61,255 nucleotides of DNA. It comes from Bacteroidales bacterium. Lineage in GTDB: Bacteria > Bacteroidota > Bacteroidia > Bacteroidales > Lentimicrobiaceae. The notes beneath the pieces are model-generated. The model made no database searches. It was given only the letters and a program-made list of their open reading frames with translations, and was not told where the DNA came from. A program made the position numbers and the translations under genes. The stretch is taken from the NCBI GenBank assembly GCA_024636955.1, contig JAGXGB010000066.1:1-61255 (forward strand), written 5' to 3'. Shown one piece after another: positions 34,959 to 43,813 of this stretch (position 1 is its first letter; each line of letters opens with the position of its first letter).

Positions 34959-36392
34959 ATGAACGAAATATTTACAATCCAAAATTCAATACTTGAGATT
35001 TCATACCTGGGTGCTTCATTGCTTTTCATTCTAGGACTCAAGAAACTCAGTCATCCGCTCACAGCCCGTGCAGGTAACCTGTGGGCAGCAGCAGGTATGA
35101 CTGCCGCAATCGTTTTTACCATACTATTCCACCAGATGGATGGAAAAGGCATAGGCAATATCCCATGGATCCTTGCTGCTCTTGCTATAGGTTCATTTAT
35201 TGGATGGTATGCTTCAGTGAAAGTAAAAATGACAGCCATGCCGCAAATGGTTTCCATATTCAATGGTATGGGAGGTGCTTGTGCTGCACTTATTTCACTT
35301 ATGGAGTTTCCTCATTTGCAGGATGAACTTGCTGCAGCAGGACACACTCACATGCTTACCGGTCCAGCCATTGCAATCTTGCTGGGATTAATGATAGGTA
35401 GCGTTTCATTTGCAGGTAGTATGATAGCTTTCCTGAAGCTCGACGGACGTCTGGGTGATATTAAAACACCTGCATTAAGGATAGTTAACCTCAGCTTCCT
35501 GGTCGTATTGCTGGTAGCACTTGTAGTTATAATGTACATGCATCCGGTAAGTGGCAACAACTGGCCTATTTACCTGTTTGCACTGGCAGCTCTTATTTAC
35601 GGTGTAACTTTCGTTATGCCAATTGGAGGTGCTGATATGCCGGTAGTAATATCATTGCTCAACTCATTTACCGGAGTTGCTGCAGCCATGGGAGGATTCC
35701 TTTATAATAACCAGGCAATGCTAACAGGAGGTATACTTGTTGGATCAGCAGGTACAATCCTTACCATTCTTATGACCAGGGCTATGAACCGCTCACTGTT
35801 AAATGTAATCATTGGGGCATTTGGTGTTGCATCAGGTTCAGGATCAGAATCAGAAGATCAGACTGTAAAAGAAATTTCGCTAAGCGATGCAGCCGTATTG
35901 CTTAGTTACTCACAGAAAGTGTACATTGTGCCAGGTTATGGACTCGCAGTTGCTCAGGCACAACACCTTTGCCACGACCTTGATAACCTTCTTACAGATA
36001 AAGGTGTAGAAGTTAAATATGCTATACATCCTGTTGCCGGACGTATGCCGGGCCACATGAATGTGTTGTTAGCTGAAGCCGATGTTCCATATGAAAAACT
36101 TGTGGAAATGGAAGACGCCAACAATGAAATGAGCAACACTGATGTGGTTATTGTAATTGGTGCAAATGACGTAGTAAACCCTGCTGCTGAAGAAGATCCA
36201 AGCAGCCCTATTTATGGTATGCCGATCATCAGGGCCCAGGATGCACGTAACGTTATTGTTATGAAACGAAGCATGGCCGCCGGTTATGCAGCTATTCCAA
36301 ATAATCTCTTCTATCATCCGAAGAACCGAATGCTCTTTGGTGATGCCAAAGCAACTTTGCAGAAACTTGTTGCTGAGATAAAGAGTTTGTAG
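34959..36392 (+). CDS. pntB: NAD(P) transhydrogenase beta subunit
   Basis: 477 residues. About nine membrane helices (domain II, with NGMGGACAALISLMEF and SLLNSFTGVAAAMGGFLY) are followed by the NADP(H)-binding domain III: VYIVPGYGLAVAQAQH, YAIHPVAGRMPGHMNVLLAEA, VVIVIGANDVVNPAA and VIVMKRSMAAGYA. It is last in the pnt operon, 9 bases after pntAB, and is followed by a terminator. Confidence 0.96.
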   Translation: MNEIFTIQNSILEISYLGASLLFILGLKKLSHPLTARAGNLWAAAGMTAAIVFTILFHQMDGKGIGNIPWILAALAIGSFIGWYASVKVKMTAMPQMVSIFNGMGGACAALISLMEFPHLQDELAAAGHTHMLTGPAIAILLGLMIGSVSFAGSMIAFLKLDGRLGDIKTPALRIVNLSFLVVLLVALVVIMYMHPVSGNNWPIYLFALAALIYGVTFVMPIGGADMPVVISLLNSFTGVAAAMGGFLYNNQAMLTGGILVGSAGTILTILMTRAMNRSLLNVIIGAFGVASGSGSESEDQTVKEISLSDAAVLLSYSQKVYIVPGYGLAVAQAQHLCHDLDNLLTDKGVEVKYAIHPVAGRMPGHMNVLLAEADVPYEKLVEMEDANNEMSNTDVVIVIGANDVVNPAAEEDPSSPIYGMPIIRAQDARNVIVMKRSMAAGYAAIPNNLFYHPKNRMLFGDAKATLQKLVAEIKSL

Positions 36393-36435
36393 TTTTATTG
36401 TGCTGTTTGATTAAACAAGACACATCTTAATACAG

Positions 36436-36468
36436 AAGGAACAGGCTATTGCTTGTTCCTTTTTTTTT
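36436..36468 (+). terminator. Rho-independent terminator of the pnt operon
   Basis: The stem AAGGAACA / TGTTCCTT, with a small internal GC pairing, is followed by eight or more T residues, 44 bases after the pntB stop. Confidence 0.85.
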
Positions 36469-36580
36469 GAGTATTGTATTAGTCAGAGTCAGGCCCAGCA
36501 CGTATGTTCTATATGAGCATCTTAATTTGCTTATCAGAGAATAAAATTTGATAAATCAACATTCAGTTTCAATAATTTTA

Positions 36581-36588
36581 TACCTTTG
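36581..36588 (+). promoter_or_regulatory. Candidate promoter -7 element for tRNA-Lys
   Basis: TACCTTTG fits TAnnTTTG and lies 17 bases before the tRNA. No well-placed -33 box is visible. Confidence 0.5.
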
Positions 36589-36604
36589 CACCCTCAAAAT
36601 AATT

Positions 36605-36677
36605 CTCTCCGTAGCTCAGTTGGTAGAGCAAATGACTCTTAATCATTGGGTCGAAGGTTCGAGTCCTTCCGGGGAGA
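36605..36677 (+). tRNA. tRNA-Lys (CTT)
   Basis: 73 bases with a full cloverleaf. The acceptor CTCTCCG pairs with CGGGGAG, and the anticodon stem AATGA / TCATT encloses loop CTCTTAA with anticodon CTT. The T arm is GAAGG-TTCGAGT-CCTTC and the discriminator is A. CCA is not encoded. Confidence 0.96.
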
Positions 36678-36681
36678 CTGA

Positions 36682-36729
36682 AAGAAACCACTGAAGATCA
36701 TTGTGATCTTACAGTGGTTTCTTTTTTTT
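36682..36729 (+). terminator. Rho-independent terminator after tRNA-Lys
   Basis: A 12-bp outer stem AAGAAACCACTG / CAGTGGTTTCTT encloses a second stem AAGATCA / TGATCTT and ends in eight T residues. It starts 5 bases after the tRNA. Confidence 0.88.
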
Positions 36730-37082
36730 GTGCCATTCCCATCCATTATTCATCCGTCACAAATCGTATCACCCATTACGAACTTTTCATCAACCAAAAT
36801 TCTTGTAGGATTGATGTAATATTCCATATATCTTTGCATCATAGCTATCTCATAAGTAACTCATGAGTATGTCATCTCTATGTAAAACATAGACTTGACA
36901 TAGAGATGACATAGACTTGACATAGAGATGACATAGAGATGATGGTAATGAAGCATCACTAAATAGGTTATTTATGGAAATTTCACAGAAATTCCATTTA
37001 TAAAACATCTTAAATAGGTTATAGGCTGGAAGATGACTAAGACCACTCCAGCTTTATAAGATAGAATAAAAAAAGTTTGTTT
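36730..37082. other. Non-coding spacer with a 22-bp repeat and hairpin
   Basis: No gene is evident. Two identical 22-bp units (36888-36909 and 36910-36931, starting CATAGACTTGACATAG) are followed by an 11-base partial unit. TCATCTCTATGT at 36872-36883 is the exact inverse of ACATAGAGATGA at 36898-36909, making a 12-bp stem with a 14-base loop. AAATAGGTTAT occurs twice further on. Confidence 0.6.
36872..36942. repeat. 22-bp tandem repeat with inverted arm
   Basis: Units are at 36888-36909, 36910-36931 and partly 36932-36942. The 12-base inverse at 36872-36883 can pair with the end of any unit, so alternative hairpins of different loop size are possible. Confidence 0.85.
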
Positions 37083-37619
37083 TTAATGGTTGGTTTTCAA
37101 TTCCGCACGGCATTTATTGCAGAGTTGATGGCTTTTTTGATCGATATCCTCAACATAGGTACTCGATCGCATAACACAGGTTGTGCTATGGCAGTGTATA
37201 AGGCCAAAGGTATGGCCAAGTTCATGAATTACTTCTTTACGAAATCTCTCAAACAGCACTTCTTCATTTTTGGGCAAACCGTAGAGCTCATTACCTAACC
37301 TATGAATGGAAGCTATGCCTGCACGACCGTTCAGGAATGCCTGCCCATATATGTAGGTAAGAATGGGTATGAAAAGGTCAACGCTAAAGATGGCCACTGT
37401 TTTTGACCCATCAGATGCAAACTCTTCATCAATTTTAAACAGGATAGTGTTACCGTTGTACTGCCTGCGTGCAGGGTCGTAAAACTCGCTTAAATCCATA
37501 TACCCGGTCCTTACTACCACCGGCAGGTAAAACTCACGTTCTACATCCAGGGCAATATCTTTAGGTAGCACCTTTCCGGAATATCCAAAAGAAATTAAGG
37601 TGATATGATCCGGATCCAT
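37083..37619 (-). CDS. Archaemetzincin family zinc metalloprotease
   Basis: 178 residues, no signal peptide, so cytosolic. The full archaemetzincin signature is present: H132-E133-LG-H136-TFGLI-H142-C143-x4-C148-V-M150, then C167-x2-C170 for the second zinc site. The family is known as aminopeptidase-like metalloproteases in archaea, some bacteria and vertebrates. It begins 31 bases after the sigma54 activator gene on the same strand, so it may belong to that transcript. The substrate is unknown. Confidence 0.93.
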   Translation of the reverse strand: MDPDHITLISFGYSGKVLPKDIALDVEREFYLPVVVRTGYMDLSEFYDPARRQYNGNTILFKIDEEFASDGSKTVAIFSVDLFIPILTYIYGQAFLNGRAGIASIHRLGNELYGLPKNEEVLFERFRKEVIHELGHTFGLIHCHSTTCVMRSSTYVEDIDQKSHQLCNKCRAELKTNH

Positions 37620-37650
37620 TCGCTGATGTTTTTAGTTGAGGCTTCTGGCG

Positions 37651-38991
37651 TTATTTGACTGGTTTCAGTTCATATTTCTTGATCTTGTTGTAGAGTGTTA
37701 CCCTGTCAACTTTCAAAGCTTTCGCTGATGCGGATATATTCCAGGTATACTTTTCGAGTATCTGAGAAATATGATTCTTCTCAAGATCATCAAGACTTTC
37801 AAAAGCCGGACTAACTGATTCCTTCCCGACTGGCAGGTCCTTAAGCGTGATCCTCTTGCCATTACCAACCACGATAGCCCTTTCAATCATGTTCTCGAGT
37901 TCCCTGATGTTACCGGGGAAAGGGAATTCTTCCAATCTTTTTAGAGCTTGCGAGTCAATGGTTATTAGTTGGCGGTTCATATCGGCACAATACTTTTTAA
38001 TGAAGTAATCTACCAGCAATGGAATATCTTCAACGCGCTCACGCAAAGGTGGTACATTGATATTTACAACATTTAATCTATAGTATAGATCTTCACGGAA
38101 AGTGCCTTTTTCAACCATGGTTTTCAAGTCACGATTGGTGGCGCAAATTACCCTGAAGTCGGAGCTGATCTCCTTATTTCCGCCAACACGCACAAAGGTT
38201 TTGGATTCGAGAACCCGCAATAATTCAACCTGCATCTTAGGTGAAATGGTGGCAATTTCATCGAGGAAAATAGTTCCGCTATCAGCCATTTCAAATCTGC
38301 CCTTTCTGTTGTATACTGCCCCGGTAAAAGCGCCCTTTTCATGTCCGAACAGTTCACTTTCAAGCAGGCTTTCAGTCAGTGAGCCGCAATGCACGCTAAC
38401 CATTGGAAAGAACCTCCGAGAAGAATTGGTATGGATTGCCCTGGCAACAAGCTCTTTTCCTGTGCCGCTTTCACCTGAAATGATCACTGAAGCATTTGAT
38501 TGTGCTACACTTTCTATTTGACTGAACACCTTCTGTATAGCGTCACTCTTACCAATCATGTCCTCAATATTCTGCAGTGAAACTACTTTTTCCTTCAAAA
38601 TTTCATTCTCTTCCACCAGGGATATTTGTTTTGAGGCATTCCTGATAAGATGTGAAAGGTCATCAGGATCGAAAGGTTTGGTTACATAGTCAAACGCCCC
38701 ATCCTTCAGTGCCTGCACCGCTGTATCAACTGTGGCAAAAGCTGTGATGATGATTACTATTGATTCCGGCCTCAGTGACTTGATACGTTTAAGTAGTTCA
38801 AGTCCATCCATACCGGGCATTTTGATATCTGCAAGTATGATATCATAACTGTCAGCTTCAAGTATTGCCAGCGCCTTTTTAGCATTCTCAGCGCATTCAA
38901 CATGATAACCGTCTTCTATAAACCAGTTGTACAATGAATCTCTTACTGACTCTTCATCGTCAACTACAAGTATTGATTTTTTCTTTGCCAT
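37651..38991 (-). CDS. Sigma54-dependent response regulator (NtrC family)
   Basis: 446 residues. The receiver has phospho-acceptor D55 in LADIKMPGMDG. The AAA+ domain has GESGTGKE (Walker A), GAFTGA (sigma54 contact loop), DEIATISPKMQVELLRVLE and LYYRLNVVNINVPPLRER. A Fis-type helix-turn-helix ends the protein (NISASAKALKVDRVTLYNKIKKY). It activates sigma54 promoters when phosphorylated by the kinase encoded 12 bases upstream. Confidence 0.95.
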   Translation of the reverse strand: MAKKKSILVVDDEESVRDSLYNWFIEDGYHVECAENAKKALAILEADSYDIILADIKMPGMDGLELLKRIKSLRPESIVIIITAFATVDTAVQALKDGAFDYVTKPFDPDDLSHLIRNASKQISLVEENEILKEKVVSLQNIEDMIGKSDAIQKVFSQIESVAQSNASVIISGESGTGKELVARAIHTNSSRRFFPMVSVHCGSLTESLLESELFGHEKGAFTGAVYNRKGRFEMADSGTIFLDEIATISPKMQVELLRVLESKTFVRVGGNKEISSDFRVICATNRDLKTMVEKGTFREDLYYRLNVVNINVPPLRERVEDIPLLVDYFIKKYCADMNRQLITIDSQALKRLEEFPFPGNIRELENMIERAIVVGNGKRITLKDLPVGKESVSPAFESLDDLEKNHISQILEKYTWNISASAKALKVDRVTLYNKIKKYELKPVK

Positions 38992-39003
38992 GATGATATT
39001 GCA

Positions 39004-40674
39004 TTATGACTGACTTAATGGTAACGTGATTGATATTGTTGTTCCTTTTCCGCGTTCGGATGTTACTTCAATTTTGCCTTTATGGCTTTCAATAATTCCA
39101 TGAACTATTGACAGACCCAACCCTATGCCATTGGCACTTTCTTTGGTTGAAAAGAAAGGCTCAAACACATGGGGTAGGTCATCGGTGGCTATTCCAATGC
39201 CGTTGTCGGTGATCGCTATTCTCACATGTTCCTTATCAGGGTTGGTAGTGCTGAATATCACTTCACCATTTTCCAAAACCGCTTCCCCTGCGTTAACTAG
39301 TATGGCAACACAAGCTTGTTTGATTCGGTTGGGACTGCAATTGATAATGTCATGCTTTGCTGAAAAGTCAGTGATAAAGCTAATGTTGGCAATCTTCATC
39401 TGGTGAGTTATCAGTTCACAGGTATCATGCAATATTTCATGCAGATGCCGAGGTTCAAAGTCGTTCTGGTCCTTTCTTGAGAAGTCAAGCAATCCCTTTA
39501 CGATATCACCACATCGCTTGGTTTCACTTTCCACCAGGCGCAGGTGCTTAAGCATTGTCTCCTTTTTCACTGGATCAATATCCTGGTTACTGAGCTGCTT
39601 ATGTATCAGCTTGGTGTAAATCAATATTCCTGACAAGGGGTTATTTATTTCGTGCGCTACTGATAACGACAATCTGCCCAGTGATGCAATCCGCTCAATG
39701 TTGATCAGTTCATTCTGCGCCTGGCCTAATTCTTCTGATTTCTTCTGCACTTTATATTCAAGCTGCTGCGACCAGTTTTGGAGTTCGTTGGTAGCTGATT
39801 GAAGGTTGTCAAGCATGTTGTTAAAAGCAACTGACACCATGCGCATATCTGATAGTTGGTTTTTAGGCATTGCCAGTCGCATGGTTTTATTTCCGTTTGA
39901 CACCGCAATACTTGCATTGATCAATGCATGCAAGGGATTTTTGATTTTCTCGCGCGTAAAAAATATCAGGAACAACACCAGCAATATGGTCATAATTGCA
40001 GCCATCAAAAAATAATCGGTAGTTGATTTTTCAAGTGCGTCATCAAGTTCCTTAAGTGGCATTTTAATAATAAGTGAGCCGAGCACTACATCATCCTTAC
40101 TATGGGCATGGCAAGTATTATCATAACATGAGGTACTATTAAGTATAGGTGACTTTATCATCAGATACCTGTTCTCACTATTGTTTTGATTCATGCTACA
40201 TTCACTATCCATGTCAATGATCTTGTATGATTTCTCATCGAAGGCAAACATTGTAGAGAAGTTGCTATGACAACTTTTACAGTTGGGATCATTGTGTTCC
40301 AGTGTATCATTGAGGATGGATGAATACACCAGGTTATTGTTCTGGTCGTACATGTTAACATCCTCAATACCCGACAATGTATTAATAATATCAAGTGTGC
40401 TTTGGAGTGATCTGCGGTCATTCTCAAGCATTGAACGGTATAAAGCACCCTCAACGAGATGACCAACATTGTTACCGTTTTCACGGATAACTGAACGCAT
40501 GTATTCTTCATTTACCGAGCGGAATATGATCCCAAAAACAATAAATAGGAAAAACAAAGAGATGGTAATGATAATGACTACCCGACCGTAAATGGAGGAC
40601 CTGAACTTAACATACCTGTTAATGATAGGCCGGCTTACTCCGTTGTGGACTACTGTTTTCTTTAACCAATTCAT
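39004..40674 (-). CDS. Sensor histidine kinase with c-type heme motifs in its sensor domain
   Basis: 556 residues. Membrane helices at ~31-52 and ~221-240 bound a periplasmic domain carrying C132-KS-C135-H136, a classical CxxCH heme c site, and C183-x4-C188-H189, a variant. A HAMP-like segment (PLHALINASIAVSNGNKTMRL) and coiled coil lead to H341 in SLSVAHEINNPLSG and to HATPase boxes (ILVNAGEAVL, DNGIGIA, GIGLGLS). It is probably a redox or gas sensor. It is paired with the sigma54 activator and next to the NrfD redox genes. Confidence 0.92.
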   Translation of the reverse strand: MNWLKKTVVHNGVSRPIINRYVKFRSSIYGRVVIIITISLFFLFIVFGIIFRSVNEEYMRSVIRENGNNVGHLVEGALYRSMLENDRRSLQSTLDIINTLSGIEDVNMYDQNNNLVYSSILNDTLEHNDPNCKSCHSNFSTMFAFDEKSYKIIDMDSECSMNQNNSENRYLMIKSPILNSTSCYDNTCHAHSKDDVVLGSLIIKMPLKELDDALEKSTTDYFLMAAIMTILLVLFLIFFTREKIKNPLHALINASIAVSNGNKTMRLAMPKNQLSDMRMVSVAFNNMLDNLQSATNELQNWSQQLEYKVQKKSEELGQAQNELINIERIASLGRLSLSVAHEINNPLSGILIYTKLIHKQLSNQDIDPVKKETMLKHLRLVESETKRCGDIVKGLLDFSRKDQNDFEPRHLHEILHDTCELITHQMKIANISFITDFSAKHDIINCSPNRIKQACVAILVNAGEAVLENGEVIFSTTNPDKEHVRIAITDNGIGIATDDLPHVFEPFFSTKESANGIGLGLSIVHGIIESHKGKIEVTSERGKGTTISITLPLSQS

Positions 40675-40806
40675 GATGATAATCGTATTTCAGAACCAAA
40701 GGCTAAATTAAACTTTAAAAGGAGATGTTAATGAAATAACAGCAAACAAATTTTCGTGATTACACTTTCTGTTTTACTACCATTATCACTTGATTCTATG
40801 AGCATT

Positions 40807-40835
40807 AAAAGCGATGTGGATACCACATCGCTTTT
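40807..40835 (-). terminator. Bidirectional terminator-like hairpin
   Basis: A perfect 13-bp stem AAAAGCGATGTGG / CCACATCGCTTTT with a 3-base loop, 38 bases past the end of the GcvH-like gene. It would end the redox operon and leave the kinase/regulator genes as a separate or read-through unit. Confidence 0.8.
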
Positions 40836-40872
40836 CAAACTAATCTGCCCTAAAATGGGCACACATTATATT

Positions 40873-41592
40873 TTAACCTTTGTTATTCAGGAAATTATGT
40901 TGGAAGTCCTGCCACACAATTTCCGGTAACCCTGATAAGGGTTGATCGCGTAATTCTCCTCCGTCCTGCAAAATGACTTTAGCCGGATCAGGAGAATACT
41001 TTGCCATTGAAGCAGCGAGGAAATCCTTAAATCTTTCTAACTCCTTCTCTGACCAATTAGTAGCTTCTGCTGCCAAGTAGTAGGTATTTGTATCAGCTAC
41101 CCAGTTAAATGGCCTCATCTTGTATATCCAACCCATATTATACGGGTCTTCATTCATTAGTTCGGGGCTGTTTATGAGAGAAGAATTTACCCCTATTATT
41201 TCCCCTGCTATAGGAGCAACCACTTTAAGGTGCTTCCCATGATGGTCAATTTCGGCAATCAGGTCGCCTTTGTTAATTGTTTCACCTGGTTGTCTAAGGT
41301 GGTTAAGCTTAACCTCTCCGGTAAGATGTAAGAGCAGGTCGTCGAGTCCAACTTTCGCTATACCGGTTTTTTCAAGATGAGCCCAGGTATGATTGCTACT
41401 AAAGAATAATCCCTGTGGGATTCTTATAGCACCGGCAGTAAGAATGCCAAGTGTTTTCTGCATTTGCTTTGTTAACTTCGATTGTTTGTTCAGGATGAAC
41501 CAGAAAGGGATTAGTATAGCAAAGAAAGCAATGATTGCCAGGTACTCCAATCCTTTCGTATCGAAAATGTTATTGTAAGTAAATCCGTCCAT
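40873..41592 (-). CDS. Membrane-anchored GcvH-like protein without lipoyl lysine
   Basis: 239 residues. A membrane helix (~18-34) precedes a GcvH-like domain at ~60-165 (GLFFSSNHTWAHLEKTGIAKVGLDDL, PGETINKGDLIAEID, KVVAPIAGEIIGVNSSL, NEDPYNMGWIYKM). At the lipoyl position GcvH has ESVKA; here the sequence is HHGKHLK, with Gly119 at the aligned site and Lys120 one residue later. A C-terminal tail (VILQDGGELRD ... VWQDFQHNFL) is shared with the binding-protein fusion at 43814. Last gene of the NrfD redox operon. Confidence 0.82.
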   Translation of the reverse strand: MDGFTYNNIFDTKGLEYLAIIAFFAILIPFWFILNKQSKLTKQMQKTLGILTAGAIRIPQGLFFSSNHTWAHLEKTGIAKVGLDDLLLHLTGEVKLNHLRQPGETINKGDLIAEIDHHGKHLKVVAPIAGEIIGVNSSLINSPELMNEDPYNMGWIYKMRPFNWVADTNTYYLAAEATNWSEKELERFKDFLAASMAKYSPDPAKVILQDGGELRDQPLSGLPEIVWQDFQHNFLNNKG

Positions 41593-41644
41593 GTTTTGTG
41601 TTTTAGGTTGATCTCGTTTAAAACACGTTAAAACGACACCAACA

Positions 41645-41711
41645 GGTTTATTTTTCTTCTTTAACCCCTGGTTTAAACAAGACCAACTGGTTTATTTTTC
41701 TTCTTTAACCC
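41645..41711. repeat. Gene-end direct duplication, 23 bp
   Basis: A 23-mer beginning GGTTTATTTTTCTTCTTTAA occurs at 41645-41667 and 41689-41711, 44 bases apart. The second copy holds the stop codon (41692-41694, minus strand) and last codons of the NrfD gene; the first lies just beyond it. Confidence 0.9.
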
Positions 41712-42921
41712 ATGCAGGTGAATCACTCAGTACCGGCATGCGATTGATCACCCAGCGGAATATCCATATTTCAGTGAATATTACAGCTAGGGTTACTACA
41801 ATTTCCATCCATGAGGGGTAGTACTGCACAGCAGCATCCCATCTGAAACCTATTACAGTTACATTGAGTCTGTTAATTATAATCCCCACCATTGTTACAA
41901 TTGAAGCAAAGCGAACCAGGAATATATTGCTGGTACGATAGCTGTGAATGTACATGAACATAGGGATAAGAACGAAGCCTATCATTTCAAGCAGATACCA
42001 GTATCCCATTGGGGTATCGAGCAGATCCCACCGTTTGTTGTGGATAAAAACCAACATTTGAAGGAAAAAGTAGGCAAACATGGCACCGGCACAAATTTTG
42101 GCCAATCCGGTAAGGATACCTTTTTGTGCTTTGTGGTTTTTCTCACTAATCTGCCTGAAAAACACCTTGTGACTTATTGAACCTTCAAAAATTACCATTG
42201 AAAGACCCGCAAAGATGCTGGAAACCAGGAACAGGATAGGAATGAATTCAGAGTACCAGAGTGGATGGATTTTATCTTTTGCCATCAGGTATAAAGCACC
42301 TAATCCCGACTGATGAAGTGTTGAAAGGGTGATGCCAAATATAACGGCTCCGATGGTCATAGCCGACAGAATTTTCCTTGCACGGCGTGAGCCTATCCAT
42401 TCTGCCACAGCTGGTGAGAACTCAATGAGTTGTGCTAACATGTAGAGCAAAAAATGCCAGGCTACAAGGAAAAGTACTGAGCTGGTACCGAAACTGTTGC
42501 CAATAATTGGATTCACAACATTCCATGGTTTTCCAAGGTCGAGCAGCAAAGCGCCTGCATAGAAAACATAGGCAAGAAAACCGTTAAGCACTGTTACCCT
42601 AACAATGGAGTGGTATTTGTGCATTTTAAGGATGTAAACCATAAAAGTGACAACATAGGCACCCCCGGCAAATGCAACCCCGGTAACAACATCAAAGCCT
42701 ATCCATAAACCCCAGGGAACCTCCTGTGTTAGATTTGTAATTGATCCAATGCCATATACAAACCGTATCACTATCAATACTAATCCCAGCAACATGATAG
42801 GTATGGAAATAATATTAAAAGGAGTGAGCCATTTACCTTTAGGCTTTAATTCTTCTTTCAAAAACTGCCAGATTGATTTCTGGTCTATGTCCTTCTCAAT
42901 TGCGATAGCTGATTTATTCAT
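41692..42921 (-). CDS. NrfD/PsrC-type quinol-interacting membrane subunit
   Basis: 409 residues from the ATG at 42921, which overlaps the end of the ferredoxin gene by 8 bases (ATGAATAA) and gives translational coupling. About ten membrane helices; family features include PWGLWIGFDVVTGVAFAGGAYV, LLLDLGKPWNVVNPI, LSTLHQSGLGALYLMA, and conserved Trp/Arg near RWDAAVQYYPSWMEI. Like HybB, NrfD and DsrP it should exchange electrons between quinone and an iron-sulfur partner. Confidence 0.92.
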   Translation of the reverse strand: MNKSAIAIEKDIDQKSIWQFLKEELKPKGKWLTPFNIISIPIMLLGLVLIVIRFVYGIGSITNLTQEVPWGLWIGFDVVTGVAFAGGAYVVTFMVYILKMHKYHSIVRVTVLNGFLAYVFYAGALLLDLGKPWNVVNPIIGNSFGTSSVLFLVAWHFLLYMLAQLIEFSPAVAEWIGSRRARKILSAMTIGAVIFGITLSTLHQSGLGALYLMAKDKIHPLWYSEFIPILFLVSSIFAGLSMVIFEGSISHKVFFRQISEKNHKAQKGILTGLAKICAGAMFAYFFLQMLVFIHNKRWDLLDTPMGYWYLLEMIGFVLIPMFMYIHSYRTSNIFLVRFASIVTMVGIIINRLNVTVIGFRWDAAVQYYPSWMEIVVTLAVIFTEIWIFRWVINRMPVLSDSPAWVKEEK

Positions 42922-43771
42922 GGTCTTCTTCTTTAGGTTGGTTGCTCTTAGTTGCCTCATGTATAGCTAGTAACAGTGGAGGCAGTAGTACGAAAACAGA
43001 TGGTACTGTATACAGGAAACCCTTTGATAATTCAGGGTATGAGGTATTTTGGAGTTTAGTATTGAAACCTAATTCCTCAAATGGAACCGGTGACAGGTAT
43101 AATAGTCCGGTGCCACCTGCTACATCTTCACCATATATTTCAGGATAATAAAGCTCTGGTTCAGCAGCTATCCGCTTGCGGGCTTCGGCAATGAGTTCCC
43201 TGCGGGTTCCATATATAAGTGCATCACCACAACCCTCAGCACAAGCCGGTATTTCACCTTGAATGATACGATCGTGACACATATCACATTTCAGGATCTT
43301 AGGATTGGCGCTGTGATACTCGAATTTAGGAACATCAAACGGACAGGAAACCATACAATAACGGCATCCCATACATTTGTCCTCTCTCCATATAACAGGT
43401 CCTTCTTTGGTTTTGTACATTGCCTGAGTAAGGCAAGCTGCTGCGCAAGCTGGCTCATTACAGTGCATGCATTGATTCCTCACATACACATCATCCTTTG
43501 ATGTAGTATGGTAGTTGATAACCCCACGCCTGGTTTCGCTTGTTTTTTTGATTACATCAAGCTCAATCTCTTCAGGTTCAGGGAGACCATGTGCTTTTGC
43601 ACATGCTTTTTCACAACTCTGGCACCCAATGCACATGGTAGCATCAAACAGCAATGCGTTAAATTCAGTTTGATCACCATCCTTGTTTGCTGATCCGAAG
43701 CCTTTACCAACGGTAAGGGTCATGCCAGCAACACCAAGTGTTTTTAAAAAGTTACGCCGGTCTATACTCAT
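42914..43771 (-). CDS. Tat-exported four-cluster ferredoxin subunit (HybA/DsrO-like)
   Basis: 285 residues. The Tat signal is RRNFLK near the N terminus. Sixteen cysteines fit four [4Fe-4S] clusters: C47/50/53/57, C101/104/109/113, C133/136/139/143 and C162/165/177/181. A C-terminal membrane helix (~255-275) gives a HybA-like anchor. It should pass electrons between the NrfD-type subunit and a periplasmic partner. No molybdopterin, hydrogenase or cytochrome subunit is encoded nearby. Confidence 0.93.
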   Translation of the reverse strand: MSIDRRNFLKTLGVAGMTLTVGKGFGSANKDGDQTEFNALLFDATMCIGCQSCEKACAKAHGLPEPEEIELDVIKKTSETRRGVINYHTTSKDDVYVRNQCMHCNEPACAAACLTQAMYKTKEGPVIWREDKCMGCRYCMVSCPFDVPKFEYHSANPKILKCDMCHDRIIQGEIPACAEGCGDALIYGTRRELIAEARKRIAAEPELYYPEIYGEDVAGGTGLLYLSPVPFEELGFNTKLQNTSYPELSKGFLYTVPSVFVLLPPLLLAIHEATKSNQPKEEDHE

Positions 43772-43813
43772 GATTCTGATTTTAGTGTTGTATATTATGG
43801 AATATGAATAGGT

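Noticed and set aside
38102..38521. 139-codon plus-strand frame
   Set aside because: Antisense shadow of the sigma54 activator AAA+ domain.
40873..41592. Annotation as glycine-cleavage H protein
   Set aside because: It has a membrane anchor, lacks the lipoyl lysine at the aligned site and has no gcvT/gcvP neighbours.
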